A stretch of 64,000 bases of DNA from the NCBI RefSeq assembly GCF_002846365.1, contig NZ_PJMW01000002.1:5704001-5768000 (forward strand), read 5' to 3'. Position 1 is the first letter of the stretch. Each line of letters opens with the position of its first letter. Source of the stretch: Nocardia fluminea (GTDB lineage: Bacteria > Actinomycetota > Actinomycetes > Mycobacteriales > Mycobacteriaceae). The notes under the pieces are model-generated. The model was not told the DNA's origin, made no database searches, and was given only the letters and a program-made list of their open reading frames with translations. The position numbers and the translations under genes are program-made. Below are positions 52,088 through 61,822 of this stretch, piece after piece.

Positions 52088-53272
52088 CTAGGTCGCGACC
52101 ACGGCGTGGGGTCGATCGGTGCTCGCGCGGTACCGCCGGCTGGGCATACCGAAGGTGGGGTGGCGCAAGCTCCAGGGGTTGACCCCGAGGATCGCCGCTT
52201 TGAGGCGGGCGGCCGCACGCCCGCGCAGGGCCCACGACTTCGATCGCGCGTCATCGTCGACCACCTGGAAGATCGCGTCCTTGCGGCCGAGGCTGATGTG
52301 GTTGCCCACATACGACAGCGACGTCGTCGAGACCTTGCGGCCGGTCCGGTCCCCGATGATCGTGGCCGTGGCCTGCATGCTGGTGAAACCGGCGGACGCG
52401 CACGACATCGGCAACGGTAAACCGTTGTCGCCGATGACGAAGGCGCTGTCACCGGCGACATAGACATCCGGGTGCGAGACCGACCGCATCTGCCGGTCGA
52501 CGGTGATCCGGCCGTCGGGTCGCACCGCGAGACCGCTGGTCGCGGCGATCGCAGGCACAGCGAACCCAGCGGCCCACACCGTCGCGTCCGCGGCGAACGC
52601 GGTGCCGTCGGCGGCAACCGCGCCCGCCGCGTCCACGCGCGCGATGGTGGTGTGCTCGTGGACGGTGATGGCGAACCGGTCGAAGGCCTCGAACAGGTGA
52701 CGGCGGGCTGTGCTGCTCAGCCAGCCGCCGAGTTCGCCGCGGGTGACCAAGCCGACTCGCAGGTCCGGATGCGCTTCGGCGATCTCGGTGGCGGCCTCGA
52801 TCGCGGTCAGGTTGCCGCCGACCACCAGGACCTGCCCGTTCGCGCCCAGCTCGGCCAGGCGCGCGCGCAGTCGCAGCGCGGCCGGGCGCGACGCCACATG
52901 GAAGGCGTGCTCGGCGACCCCGGCGACGCTGTGGACGTCGGCGGTACTGCCGAGCGCGTAGAGCAGGGTGTCGTATGCGAGGCTGTCGATGTCCGCGCCG
53001 TCAGTGATCGTGACCGTCCGGTGCTCGACATCGACACCGGTTACCTGCGCAACCCGAAGCTGAATGCCGGTGCCCGCGAACACCTCCGTCAAAGGCCGAC
53101 GGCGCAGCTGACGGCCGGCGGCGAGCTGATGATTGCGCAGCCGCTCGGCGAAATCGGGTTCGGCGTTGACGACGGTGATCTCGAAGTCGTCGGAATGGAG
53201 CCGGCGGGCCAGTACTCCGGCAGAGAAGGCTCCGGCGTATCCGGCCCCGAGGACGACGATGCGGTGCTTCAT
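52088..53272 (-). CDS. NAD(P)/FAD-dependent oxidoreductase, partner of ECF41 sigma factor
   Basis: 394 aa. FAD motif IVVLGAGYAGAFSAGVLARR, second dinucleotide motif VLVVGGNLTAIEAATEIAE (GGNLTAIE in place of the usual GxGxxG), and DVYVAGDSAFVIG near residue 295. Type II NADH dehydrogenase-like fold. ECF41 genes typically sit with a gene for a COE protein (carboxymuconolactone decarboxylase, oxidoreductase or epimerase), and this is the oxidoreductase variant. An ECF41-like promoter (53305-53331) lies upstream of its ATG. Confidence 0.88.
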   Translation of the reverse strand: MKHRIVVLGAGYAGAFSAGVLARRLHSDDFEITVVNAEPDFAERLRNHQLAAGRQLRRRPLTEVFAGTGIQLRVAQVTGVDVEHRTVTITDGADIDSLAYDTLLYALGSTADVHSVAGVAEHAFHVASRPAALRLRARLAELGANGQVLVVGGNLTAIEAATEIAEAHPDLRVGLVTRGELGGWLSSTARRHLFEAFDRFAITVHEHTTIARVDAAGAVAADGTAFAADATVWAAGFAVPAIAATSGLAVRPDGRITVDRQMRSVSHPDVYVAGDSAFVIGDNGLPLPMSCASAGFTSMQATATIIGDRTGRKVSTTSLSYVGNHISLGRKDAIFQVVDDDARSKSWALRGRAAARLKAAILGVNPWSLRHPTFGMPSRRYRASTDRPHAVVAT

Positions 53273-53304
53273 GATTCGCTCCTGTCTGGTTCGCGTGCCC
53301 TCTG

Positions 53305-53331
53305 AACGAGACAGGAACCGAAAGCCTGACA
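53305..53331 (-). promoter_or_regulatory. ECF41-like promoter upstream of the oxidoreductase-sigma operon
   Basis: On the minus strand TGTCAGG (53331-53325), 16 bp, then CGTT (53308-53305). The described ECF41 promoter has TGTCACA and CGTC with 16-bp spacing, so the match is good at -35 and three of four at -10. The -10 lies 33 bp before the ATG. This implies autoregulation by the sigma factor in the same operon. Confidence 0.5.
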
Positions 53332-53351
53332 GGATCGATGAGTGACGTGGG

Positions 53352-54200
53352 TCACGTTCGGGTGGCGCGTGAGGTCGCGAGGAATTCGGTGATCGCGGCC
53401 GCCACGGCGCCGGGTTGGTCGAGCATCGACAAGACGTAGGCGTCGTCGATCTCGACCAGGCGAGAACGCGGGATCAACGCGGCCAAGCGGGTGCCGTGGG
53501 AGCGAGGCATGACTTTGCCCGCGGACGACCACAGGATGAGCGTTTCGCCGCGGAAGTGGCGCAGGGCTTCGGTGTTGGTGACGAGTTCGCGTTTGTCGAA
53601 GCCGGAACGGGTGTAGGCGAGCAGGTCGGCGCGGATACGCGGGTCGCGCAAGCCGGGTTCGGTCCAGGCGTGGACCAGGGTGTCGGGCAGGGGAGTCTTG
53701 GCCATCCAGCCGAACATCATCGGGGTGCGTCGCAATCGGCCGATGCGCATCTGGCGCAGGGCCAGGGTGACCCCGCCCGGCAGGAACGAGGCCAGGGTGG
53801 CGGTTTTGCCCGGCAGGCCCGGCGGGAAGTTGTCGAAGGCTTCACTGGGGAAGATGATCAGGCGCCCGACGCGGGCGTCGAGGCCGTAGGCGGTGAGGAA
53901 CAGCGCACCGCCCCAGTCGGAGTGCACGAGGGTGACATCGTGCAGGTCCAGGGCGGCGAGGAAATCGGCGACGAGCTGGTTGAGCCCGCGCAAGCTCAGA
54001 TCCGTGCCCGGGCGCAGGGGTTCGGGGTGTGCGCCCAGCGGCAGGTCGGGCAGGACATAGCGGAAGCCGGTGGGCAGGTGGTCGAGGACCGAGTCCCAGA
54101 CGGTGTGGTTCATCAACAGCCCGTGCAGCAGGACCACCGCGGGACCTTCGCCGCGTTCGCGATAGTGGATCCGGCCCGCATCGAGTTCGACGGTCGCCAT
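53352..54200 (-). CDS. Alpha/beta hydrolase, haloalkane dehalogenase-like, with an altered catalytic site
   Basis: 282 aa. Oxyanion region VVLLHGLLMNHTVWDSVLDH; nucleophile elbow LVHSDWGGALFL has Asp, as in haloalkane dehalogenases and epoxide hydrolases, rather than Ser. The C-terminal segment that should carry the catalytic His reads VEIDDAYVLSMLDQPGAVAA, with DAY where GH is expected. The enzyme may use another base or be non-catalytic. It is divergent from the TetR gene at 54267 across 66 bp that hold a palindromic operator. Confidence 0.82.
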   Translation of the reverse strand: MATVELDAGRIHYRERGEGPAVVLLHGLLMNHTVWDSVLDHLPTGFRYVLPDLPLGAHPEPLRPGTDLSLRGLNQLVADFLAALDLHDVTLVHSDWGGALFLTAYGLDARVGRLIIFPSEAFDNFPPGLPGKTATLASFLPGGVTLALRQMRIGRLRRTPMMFGWMAKTPLPDTLVHAWTEPGLRDPRIRADLLAYTRSGFDKRELVTNTEALRHFRGETLILWSSAGKVMPRSHGTRLAALIPRSRLVEIDDAYVLSMLDQPGAVAAAITEFLATSRATRT

Positions 54201-54225
54201 GACGTCCTCCCTTGCACTCCACCGC

Positions 54226-54260
54226 CTAGAGCGTTCGCTCTAGTGTGTTTGCTCTAGTGT
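54226..54260. promoter_or_regulatory. TetR-type operator: palindrome plus 14-bp tandem repeat
   Basis: CTAGAGCG-TT-CGCTCTAG (54226-54243) is a perfect inverted repeat with the AGAGCGnnCGCTCT core often seen for TetR autoregulators. Its right half continues as a tandem repeat: GTTCGCTCTAGTGT (54233-54246) and GTTTGCTCTAGTGT (54247-54260), one mismatch. It lies between the hydrolase start (54200) and the TetR start (54267). Confidence 0.6.
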
Positions 54261-54266
54261 GGTGGA

Positions 54267-54878
54267 GTGAGCGAGCAGATGTCAACGAGTACCCGCGAGC
54301 GATTGGTGAGCGCGGTCGCGGAACTGATGCGTGTCCACGGCTACAGCGCGATCACCGTCAAACAGATCACTGCCGCCGCACAGGCGCCGATGGGATCGCT
54401 CTACCACCACTTTCCGCAGGGCAAGGTGCAGATCGCGGCCGAGGCGTTGCGCAGCACCGGCGCGGCCTACATTCAGCTGCTGCCCCTGCTGATGGACCCG
54501 CACGAGGATCTGCGCGTGGCCGTGCCCGCCGCCTTCGACGACGCCGCGCGCACGCTGGCGGAGTCGGGGTGGATGAACATGTGTCCCGTCGGCACCGTCG
54601 CGGGGGAGATCGCCGATAGTGAACCGGTTCTGCGGGAGGTCGCGGCGGAGGTGGTGCGGGACTGGATCGACCAGGGCACACAATATTTCGTCGAACGCGG
54701 CGTGGGGGAGTCCGCGGCGCGCGAGCTGATCCTGGCGGTGTTGTCCGCCCTGGAAGGGGCGTTCGTGCTGGGCCGCACACTGCGTTCGGCCGAACCGTTG
54801 CGCGCGGCCGGGCGGGCGATGGCGGCGCGGGTGCAGGTGGTGCTCGCTGAGAGCGAGAGCGCTGTCATCGATCGCTGA
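54267..54878 (+). CDS. TetR-family transcriptional regulator
   Basis: 203 aa from the GTG at 54267; an ATG at 54279 (MSTSTRERLV) is the alternative. HTH: RLVSAVAELMRVHGYSAITV, then QITAAAQAPMGSLYHHFPQGKVQIAAEA. The C-terminal domain matches the YxAF/LmrA type (PLLMDPHEDLRVAV, CPVGTVAGEIAD, SALEGAFVLGRT), which binds various small aromatic compounds. Operator palindromes directly upstream of the gene suggest control of itself and of the dehalogenase-like gene at 53352. Confidence 0.9.
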   Translation: MSEQMSTSTRERLVSAVAELMRVHGYSAITVKQITAAAQAPMGSLYHHFPQGKVQIAAEALRSTGAAYIQLLPLLMDPHEDLRVAVPAAFDDAARTLAESGWMNMCPVGTVAGEIADSEPVLREVAAEVVRDWIDQGTQYFVERGVGESAARELILAVLSALEGAFVLGRTLRSAEPLRAAGRAMAARVQVVLAESESAVIDR

Positions 54879-54930
54879 GCTCTCGGCACCACGACGGTCG
54901 CGTCACGGGCCCTGTGACACGACAATGGTT

Positions 54931-55749
54931 TCAGTGGGTGGAGGCGAGGGTTTCGACCTCGCGGACCGCATCGGCGATCGCGCGGAAGTCCTTGCGCAGG
55001 ATCGCACCATGGTTGCTGGCGACCTTGGCGCTGATGGCGATGTGGGGATTGCGGTCGAGCACCGCGTCGAGGCCGGCGCGGATCTTCTCCTGCTCGTCGC
55101 CCCGGCTGCCGAACGAGGTTCCCGACGCGACGACGTACCGCACCGGGACGGTGATGGCATCCAGCACCGGGCCCAGCGCGGCGACGCTGGAGAGCTTGCC
55201 GAGTTCGATATTGCTCTCGGCCTGCTGGTGCGCGGTCAATCGCGGCGCGAGCCCGGTCGGGCGGGCCAGTGGCAGCACCCAGCTCAAACGCTTGAACAGC
55301 TTGCGGATGCGCAGTTCCATCGCCTCGTCGAGCCAGTCGTAGGGGAACGCGCCGTCGACGAGGACCGCGCCGAGCGCACCGTCCGGGTTGCGGCTGGTCC
55401 AGTGTGCGCCCAGATATGCCCCGTAGGACCAGCCGACCAGGATCGGCTTCTCGGTGACACCCCTGGCCGCGAGGATCGCGTCGATGTCGCGCACGCAGGT
55501 GTCGAAGGAGTAGTCGCCGGACTTCTTCGATTTGCCGCGCGCTCGCTCGTCGAAGGTGATGTGGCGGTAGCCGGGACCCAGGTCGGCGATCACCCGCCGC
55601 CAGTAGCCCTGGGTGGCGAACTGGCCGTTGAGGTAGATCACCGGGATGCCGCTGCCGCCGGTGTCGGTGACGGCCAGTTCGGTGTCGTCGATCGCCACCA
55701 TGCCGGTCCAGGGTGCGATGGTCGGGCCGGCGGGGTTCGGGGAAGTCAT
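54931..55749 (-). CDS. Alpha/beta hydrolase
   Basis: 272 aa from the ATG at 55749 (MTSPNPAGPT), with AAGGA about 8 bp upstream; the upstream open frame is not coding-like. Nucleophile elbow LVGWSYGAYLGAHW (Ser), VIYLNGQFATQGYWRRVIAD at the oxyanion position, TFDERARGKSKKS (conserved E/R), and the base in SNHGAILRKDF (His). Complete triad with Asp probably near YVVASGTS. It is divergent from the MarR/GbsR-like regulator gene; a repeated inverted motif in the 256-bp gap suggests regulation by it. Confidence 0.85.
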   Translation of the reverse strand: MTSPNPAGPTIAPWTGMVAIDDTELAVTDTGGSGIPVIYLNGQFATQGYWRRVIADLGPGYRHITFDERARGKSKKSGDYSFDTCVRDIDAILAARGVTEKPILVGWSYGAYLGAHWTSRNPDGALGAVLVDGAFPYDWLDEAMELRIRKLFKRLSWVLPLARPTGLAPRLTAHQQAESNIELGKLSSVAALGPVLDAITVPVRYVVASGTSFGSRGDEQEKIRAGLDAVLDRNPHIAISAKVASNHGAILRKDFRAIADAVREVETLASTH

Positions 55750-55803
55750 TGTCGTGTCCTTGCGTTGCAGTGTTCGATATTTACTGATGACTGAAATGTA
55801 GAT

Positions 55804-55944
55804 TGCATTCACTAGTCTGTCAACAGTAATGCGTGTCGAAATGCCCATTTGGAAGGCATACGTGAGTCAATATTGCAATGACGATGAGCGTGAACGCAAC
55901 GGGCAACAGAGTTCGATCTTTGCAATGAAGTGGAAGTGAATGCA
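55804..55944. promoter_or_regulatory. Divergent promoter region with matching motifs near each gene
   Basis: TGCATTCACT (55804-55813, 55 bp from the hydrolase start at 55749) recurs as its exact reverse complement AGTGAATGCA (55935-55944, 62 bp from the regulator start at 56006). The two copies therefore face the two divergent genes alike. Two direct copies of TTGCAATGA are also present (55873-55881, 55920-55928). The gap is richer in A and T than its surroundings. Reading: sites for the adjacent regulator. Confidence 0.5.
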
Positions 55945-56005
55945 TACTGGGCATGGCGCGAGGCCACCCGCTTCGTACCGTTCAACAGAGAGGTGACCAG
56001 CAGCG

Positions 56006-56731
56006 ATGCCCGGAGGCAGACTCACCGACGCGGACCGTCAGCACATCGCCACGGGGCTCGCGGCAGGACACGGCTACGCCGAGATCGGGCGCGAGCTCGG
56101 GCGACCCGCCTCGACGATCATGCGCGAAGTCACCCGCAACGGCGGCCCCGACGACTACCGCGCCGAACGCGCGCAAGCAGCTACCCAGCAACGCGCACGC
56201 CGCCACAAGCAGACCCCGCCCCCCACGCCACCGATCCCCGACGGTGGCTACGGGCGCGACCCCCGGGCCGTCGCTGAGTTCACCGAATCGTTCACCGCCC
56301 TGCTCATCGAACAGGGTCTGCCCCGGATGGAAGCCAGAGTGCTCGCCTGTCTGCAGACCACCGACTCCGGCGCGCTCACCGCCGCCGAGTTGGTCGCCCG
56401 GCTACGCGTGAGCCCCGCCTCGATCTCCAACGCGGTCGCCTTCCTCGAACAGCAGGGCATGCTGCGACGAGAACTGATCCCGGGTGAACGGCGCGAACGC
56501 TACCTCGTCGACGACGACATCTGGCTGCGCAACCTCGTCGCCTCGGTACAGATGCAGAACGCGTTGTCCGACATGACCCGTCGCGGCGTCGAGGTCCTCG
56601 GCTCCGACACCCCCGCCGGGGCTCGCTTCGAACAATCCGCCGAGTTCGTCGCCATCGTCGGCGCGGCACTGCGCCGAGCCATGGAGGAGTGGCGAGTGCG
56701 CCAGGCCGAACGCCGCGCCGAACGCGAGTAG
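56006..56731 (+). CDS. MarR/GbsR-family regulator with N-terminal IS30-type HTH
   Basis: 241 aa. Residues 1-65 form a transposase-type HTH_38 domain: GRLTDADRQHIATGLAAGHG, then YAEIGRELGRPASTIMREVTRNGG. Residues about 85-240 form a GbsR/MarR winged helix: MEARVLACLQTTDSGALTAA, ELVARLRVSPASISNAVAFL, EQQGMLRREL with the wing PGERRERYLV. The fused arrangement is known in actinobacterial regulators and is not an IS remnant, since no transposase catalytic domain or terminal repeats follow. It probably controls the divergent hydrolase. Confidence 0.85.
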   Translation: MPGGRLTDADRQHIATGLAAGHGYAEIGRELGRPASTIMREVTRNGGPDDYRAERAQAATQQRARRHKQTPPPTPPIPDGGYGRDPRAVAEFTESFTALLIEQGLPRMEARVLACLQTTDSGALTAAELVARLRVSPASISNAVAFLEQQGMLRRELIPGERRERYLVDDDIWLRNLVASVQMQNALSDMTRRGVEVLGSDTPAGARFEQSAEFVAIVGAALRRAMEEWRVRQAERRAERE

Positions 56732-56804
56732 CGATCCCCGGCATTGCCTGCGCCGGGGGACTTCGTCGTGCCGAAAAGCATTCCATAACAGCTGAATTCG
56801 CTGT

Positions 56805-57761
56805 CTAACCCTCGGTGGTGAGTTCTATCCGGGCGACCAGGGCTCGATGATCAGCGCCGGGCAGGGCGACCGTTTCGACACTGGTGGCACGGGCATTCGC
56901 AAGCAGGAAATGATCGATGCCCACCACCGGCGGGATCGCCTTGTCGGTCGGGTACGTGACCAGATGACCTGCCCCGGCTTGGACCGCGGCGTCGGCGAAC
57001 CGCCCCGATGCCAGGGCACGGAAGCGGGCATGGTCGTAGGTGGCGTTGAAGTCGCCGCCGACGATCACGGGACGATCAGTGGGAGACCGGCGCAGGATCT
57101 CGTGCAAGCGGGCCAGCTCATCGGCCCAGACGCCGGTGTCGTAGACGGGCGGCACGGGGTGCACGGCGTAGATCGAGACCGGGCCGAGTTCGGGGACGGT
57201 AGCGGTGGCCGAGATCTGATTGAGGACATAGCCGTCGTATTCGACGGTGTCCGACAACGGGAATCGACTCCAGATACCCGTACCGCTGGCCGTCTGGCCC
57301 GGGGCGAGATACCGGTGGGGCAGCAGTTCGTCGAGGCCGGCCTGCGACAGGCTCGCCACGGCCGCGCGGGTGAGTTCGTTGACGGTCAGAATGGCGATGT
57401 CGCGAGCCCGCACCTGGTCGACGAGCGCACCCGGGTCAGCTCCGTCGAAGAGCAGATTGGCCTGCATCGCCGTGATCGGCCGTCCGGCATCGCCGTTCTG
57501 CGCGACATACAACGGCACCTGGGTCGCGATGCCCGCGCCCGCGATCACCACCGCCACACCGGTCGCGACCCACTGCCTGGTCGCCGCGAACCCGGCGGCA
57601 CCGAGCACCGCGCCACCCATCAGGTAGGGCGCTCCCGACGCCGCGAGCACCAGCGGCTCCCACGGCCAGCGGAGGAAATGCACGGCGACTCCCGCCGCAC
57701 CGATCAGCGTCGCGGCACCGGCCAGCACCCGGACACCGACTCGGACACCCTGCGCGTTCAT
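56805..57761 (-). CDS. Membrane-anchored endonuclease/exonuclease/phosphatase (EEP) family protein
   Basis: 318 aa from the ATG at 57761. Three N-terminal membrane helices (VRVLAGAATLIGAAGVAVHFL, APYLMGGAVLGAAGFAA, VATGVAVVIAGAGIATQVPL) put the EEP domain outside. Domain motifs: ITAMQANLLFDGADP, GGDFNATYDHARF, VGIDHFLLAN and PGADHRALVARI. NATYDH and IDHFL are the metal-binding and catalytic Asp/His signatures. It probably cleaves a phosphodiester or phosphoester in the envelope. Divergent from the M20 peptidase. Confidence 0.88.
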   Translation of the reverse strand: MNAQGVRVGVRVLAGAATLIGAAGVAVHFLRWPWEPLVLAASGAPYLMGGAVLGAAGFAATRQWVATGVAVVIAGAGIATQVPLYVAQNGDAGRPITAMQANLLFDGADPGALVDQVRARDIAILTVNELTRAAVASLSQAGLDELLPHRYLAPGQTASGTGIWSRFPLSDTVEYDGYVLNQISATATVPELGPVSIYAVHPVPPVYDTGVWADELARLHEILRRSPTDRPVIVGGDFNATYDHARFRALASGRFADAAVQAGAGHLVTYPTDKAIPPVVGIDHFLLANARATSVETVALPGADHRALVARIELTTEG

Positions 57762-57902
57762 CACGCCAGCCAAGCACGCGGCCGCGACAGAGGCGAATTC
57801 GTAGTTCTGCTCACCCCGAGTCCGAAGCGCGAGCAGCGGCGCAAGGGTCTTCGGGGCCGCAGGTGGCGCGAGGGGTGCGCGAATGGTGGTAGGAAAGGGG
57901 GC

Positions 57903-59264
57903 GTGTCGGCATCTGGCGAGAATTCTGGTTCGAACGGGCGGTCCCGCGCGGAGGACGAGGTGGTGGAGCTGGTCAGCAAGCTGATCCAGTTCGACACCTC
58001 CAACACCGGCGAGCTGTCCACCACCAAAGGCGAACGCGAATGCGCCGAGTGGGTGGCACAGCAGTTGCACGAAGTGGGCTACGAGACCGAATACGTCGAG
58101 TCCGGTGCGCCCGGGCGCGGGAACGTGTTCGCGCGGTTGAAGGGCGCCGATTCCGGTCGCGGGGCCCTGATGATCCATGGGCACCTCGATGTGGTGCCCG
58201 CCGAGGCCGCCGACTGGAGCGTGCACCCGTTCTCCGGCGCGGTGCGCGACGGTTACGTGTGGGGGCGCGGCGCGATCGACATGAAGGACATGGTCGGGAT
58301 GACGCTCGCGTTGGCCCGCCAGTTCAAAGCCGAGGGCACGGTGCCGCCGCGGGATCTGGTGTTCGCGTTCCTGGCCGACGAGGAGAACGGCGGCAAATGG
58401 GGCTCGCAGTGGTTGGTGGAGCACCGCCCCGACCTGTTCGACGGTGTCACCGAGGCCGTCGGTGAGGTCGGTGGGTTCTCGCTGACCGTGCCCCGCCCCG
58501 ACGGCACCGAACGCAGGCTCTACCTGGTGGAGACCGCGGAGAAGGGCCTGGGCTGGATGCGGTTGCGCGCCAAGGCCCGTGCCGGGCACGGGTCGTTCCT
58601 GCACGAGGACAACGCCGTCACCATCCTCGCCGAAGCCGTCGCGCGCCTGGGTCGGCACACCTTCCCGGTGGTGCTGTCGGACTCGGTGGCCGAGTTCCTC
58701 GCCGCGGTCAGCGAGGAGAGCGGGCTGGCGTTCGACCCGCACGGACCCGATATCGAAGGACAGCTGGCCAAGCTGGGCACCATCTCGCGCATCATCGGCG
58801 CCACCCTGCGCGATACCGCGAATCCGACGATGCTGCAGGCCGGGTACAAAGCCAACGTCATCCCGCAGACCGCGGAGGCCGTGGTCGACTGCCGGGTGGT
58901 GCCGGGACGGCAGGCGGCGTTCGAACGCGAGGTCGACGAGCTGATCGGACCCGACGTGGAGCGCGAGTGGATCACCAAGCTCGACTCCTACGAGACCACC
59001 TTCGACGGTCACCTCGTCGATGCCATGAACGACGCGGTCCTGGCCCACGACGCCGACGGCCGCACCGTGCCCTACATGCTCTCCGGTGGTACCGACGCGA
59101 AAGCGTTCGCCCGCTTGGGGATTCGCTGCTTCGGTTTCGCACCCCTGCAGCTGCCGCCGGAGCTGGACTTCACCGCCCTGTTCCACGGGGTGGACGAGCG
59201 GGTGCCGGTGCGATCACTGGAATTCGGCACCCGTGTGCTGGAACATTTCCTTCTGCACAGCTGA
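57903..59264 (+). CDS. M20-family metallopeptidase
   Basis: 453 aa. GTG at 57903 chosen because AGGAAAGGGG lies just upstream. M20 zinc motifs: LMIHGHLDVVPA (His, Asp), GRGAIDMKDMVGM (bridging Asp), FLADEENGGKWG (catalytic Glu, Glu), and the C-terminal YMLSGGTDAKAFARLG with a final FHGVDERV His. Resembles mycobacterial Rv2141c, annotated as an M20 dipeptidase/acetylornithine-deacetylase-like protein. Likely cytoplasmic peptide or N-acyl amino acid hydrolysis. Followed by a PEBP gene at 22 bp. Confidence 0.9.
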   Translation: MSASGENSGSNGRSRAEDEVVELVSKLIQFDTSNTGELSTTKGERECAEWVAQQLHEVGYETEYVESGAPGRGNVFARLKGADSGRGALMIHGHLDVVPAEAADWSVHPFSGAVRDGYVWGRGAIDMKDMVGMTLALARQFKAEGTVPPRDLVFAFLADEENGGKWGSQWLVEHRPDLFDGVTEAVGEVGGFSLTVPRPDGTERRLYLVETAEKGLGWMRLRAKARAGHGSFLHEDNAVTILAEAVARLGRHTFPVVLSDSVAEFLAAVSEESGLAFDPHGPDIEGQLAKLGTISRIIGATLRDTANPTMLQAGYKANVIPQTAEAVVDCRVVPGRQAAFEREVDELIGPDVEREWITKLDSYETTFDGHLVDAMNDAVLAHDADGRTVPYMLSGGTDAKAFARLGIRCFGFAPLQLPPELDFTALFHGVDERVPVRSLEFGTRVLEHFLLHS

Positions 59265-59285
59265 CCTCTACCCGAAAGGTCCTCG

Positions 59286-59813
59286 ATGACTCACAACCCC
59301 TATGACGCGCTGCCGGCGGTGCCCTCGTTCACCGTCACCTCCGCCGACATCACCGATGGTCAGCCGTTGGCCAACGATCAGGTGTCGGGAGTGTTCGGCG
59401 CCGGCGGCAAGGACATCTCACCGCAGCTGAGCTGGTCCGGCTTCCCCGAGGGCACCCAGAGCTTCGCGGTGACGGTGTACGACCCCGACGCACCGACCGC
59501 GGCCGGGTTCTGGCACTGGGCCGTGGCCAACATTCCGGCCTCGGTCACCACGCTGGATGCCGGCGCGGGCAGCGAAGGCGGCAGCTTGCCCGGCGGTGCG
59601 GTGACCCTGCGCAACGACGGCGGATTCCCCGGCTTCGTCGGCGCGGCACCCCCGAAAGGCCATGGCCCACACCGCTATTTCGTAGTCGTGCACGCGGTCG
59701 ACGTGCCCGAACTCGAAGTCGGAGCGGACGCCACGCCCGCCTATCTCGGGTTCAACCTGTTCTCCCACACCCTGGCCAGGGCCACCCTGATCGGGACCTA
59801 CGAACAGAACTGA
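59286..59813 (+). CDS. YbhB/YbcL-family PEBP-like protein
   Basis: 175 aa with the phosphatidylethanolamine-binding-protein fold markers: [41 protein letters not shown], and [20 protein letters not shown]. The DPDAP and GHGPHRY motifs form the anion-binding pocket. Cytoplasmic, no signal peptide. Physiological role unknown in this family. Same transcript as the M20 peptidase and followed by a strong terminator. Confidence 0.93.
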   Translation: MTHNPYDALPAVPSFTVTSADITDGQPLANDQVSGVFGAGGKDISPQLSWSGFPEGTQSFAVTVYDPDAPTAAGFWHWAVANIPASVTTLDAGAGSEGGSLPGGAVTLRNDGGFPGFVGAAPPKGHGPHRYFVVVHAVDVPELEVGADATPAYLGFNLFSHTLARATLIGTYEQN

Positions 59814-59821
59814 GAACGGAC

Positions 59822-59862
59822 AACGGCGGTGGCCCTGAGACTTCCAGGGCCACCGCCGTTTT
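59822..59862 (+). terminator. Rho-independent terminator after the PEBP gene
   Basis: A 16-bp perfect stem: AACGGCGGTGGCCCTG (59822-59837), loop AGACTTC, then CAGGGCCACCGCCGTT (59845-59860), followed by a short T-run (TTTTC). It lies 9 bp after the PEBP stop and 6 bp before the stop of the convergent ligase gene, so it may act for both, though only the plus side has a T-run. Confidence 0.85.
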
Positions 59863-59867
59863 CGCAA

Positions 59868-61691
<1,824 letters not shown>

Positions 61692-61749
61692 ATCCCTGTT
61701 CCCATAGGCCGAGCTGGACGCCGAACCAATGCGAGTGAAAATGCCTCGT

Positions 61750-61761
61750 TGTCTCGAGACA
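61750..61761. promoter_or_regulatory. Palindrome TGTCTCGAGACA upstream of the ligase gene
   Basis: A perfect 12-bp palindrome in the 131-bp gap between the ligase start (61691) and the GTP cyclohydrolase II gene, on the promoter side of the ligase. A regulator site for fatty-acid use is possible; no named regulator is assigned. Confidence 0.3.
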
Positions 61762-61822
61762 CAGGCGTCAGCAGTGGCGTGGCTCACTTATCGTAACCGG
61801 ACATACGGGATTGCGAGGAGGG

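Noticed and set aside
56006..56200. IS30 transposase remnant
   Set aside because: The IS30-like HTH is in frame with a complete MarR/GbsR domain, and no catalytic domain or terminal repeats were seen.
57762..59186. Upstream extension of the EEP gene frame through the M20 peptidase
   Set aside because: Antisense to a well-formed M20 peptidase; the EEP protein begins with its membrane helices at 57761.
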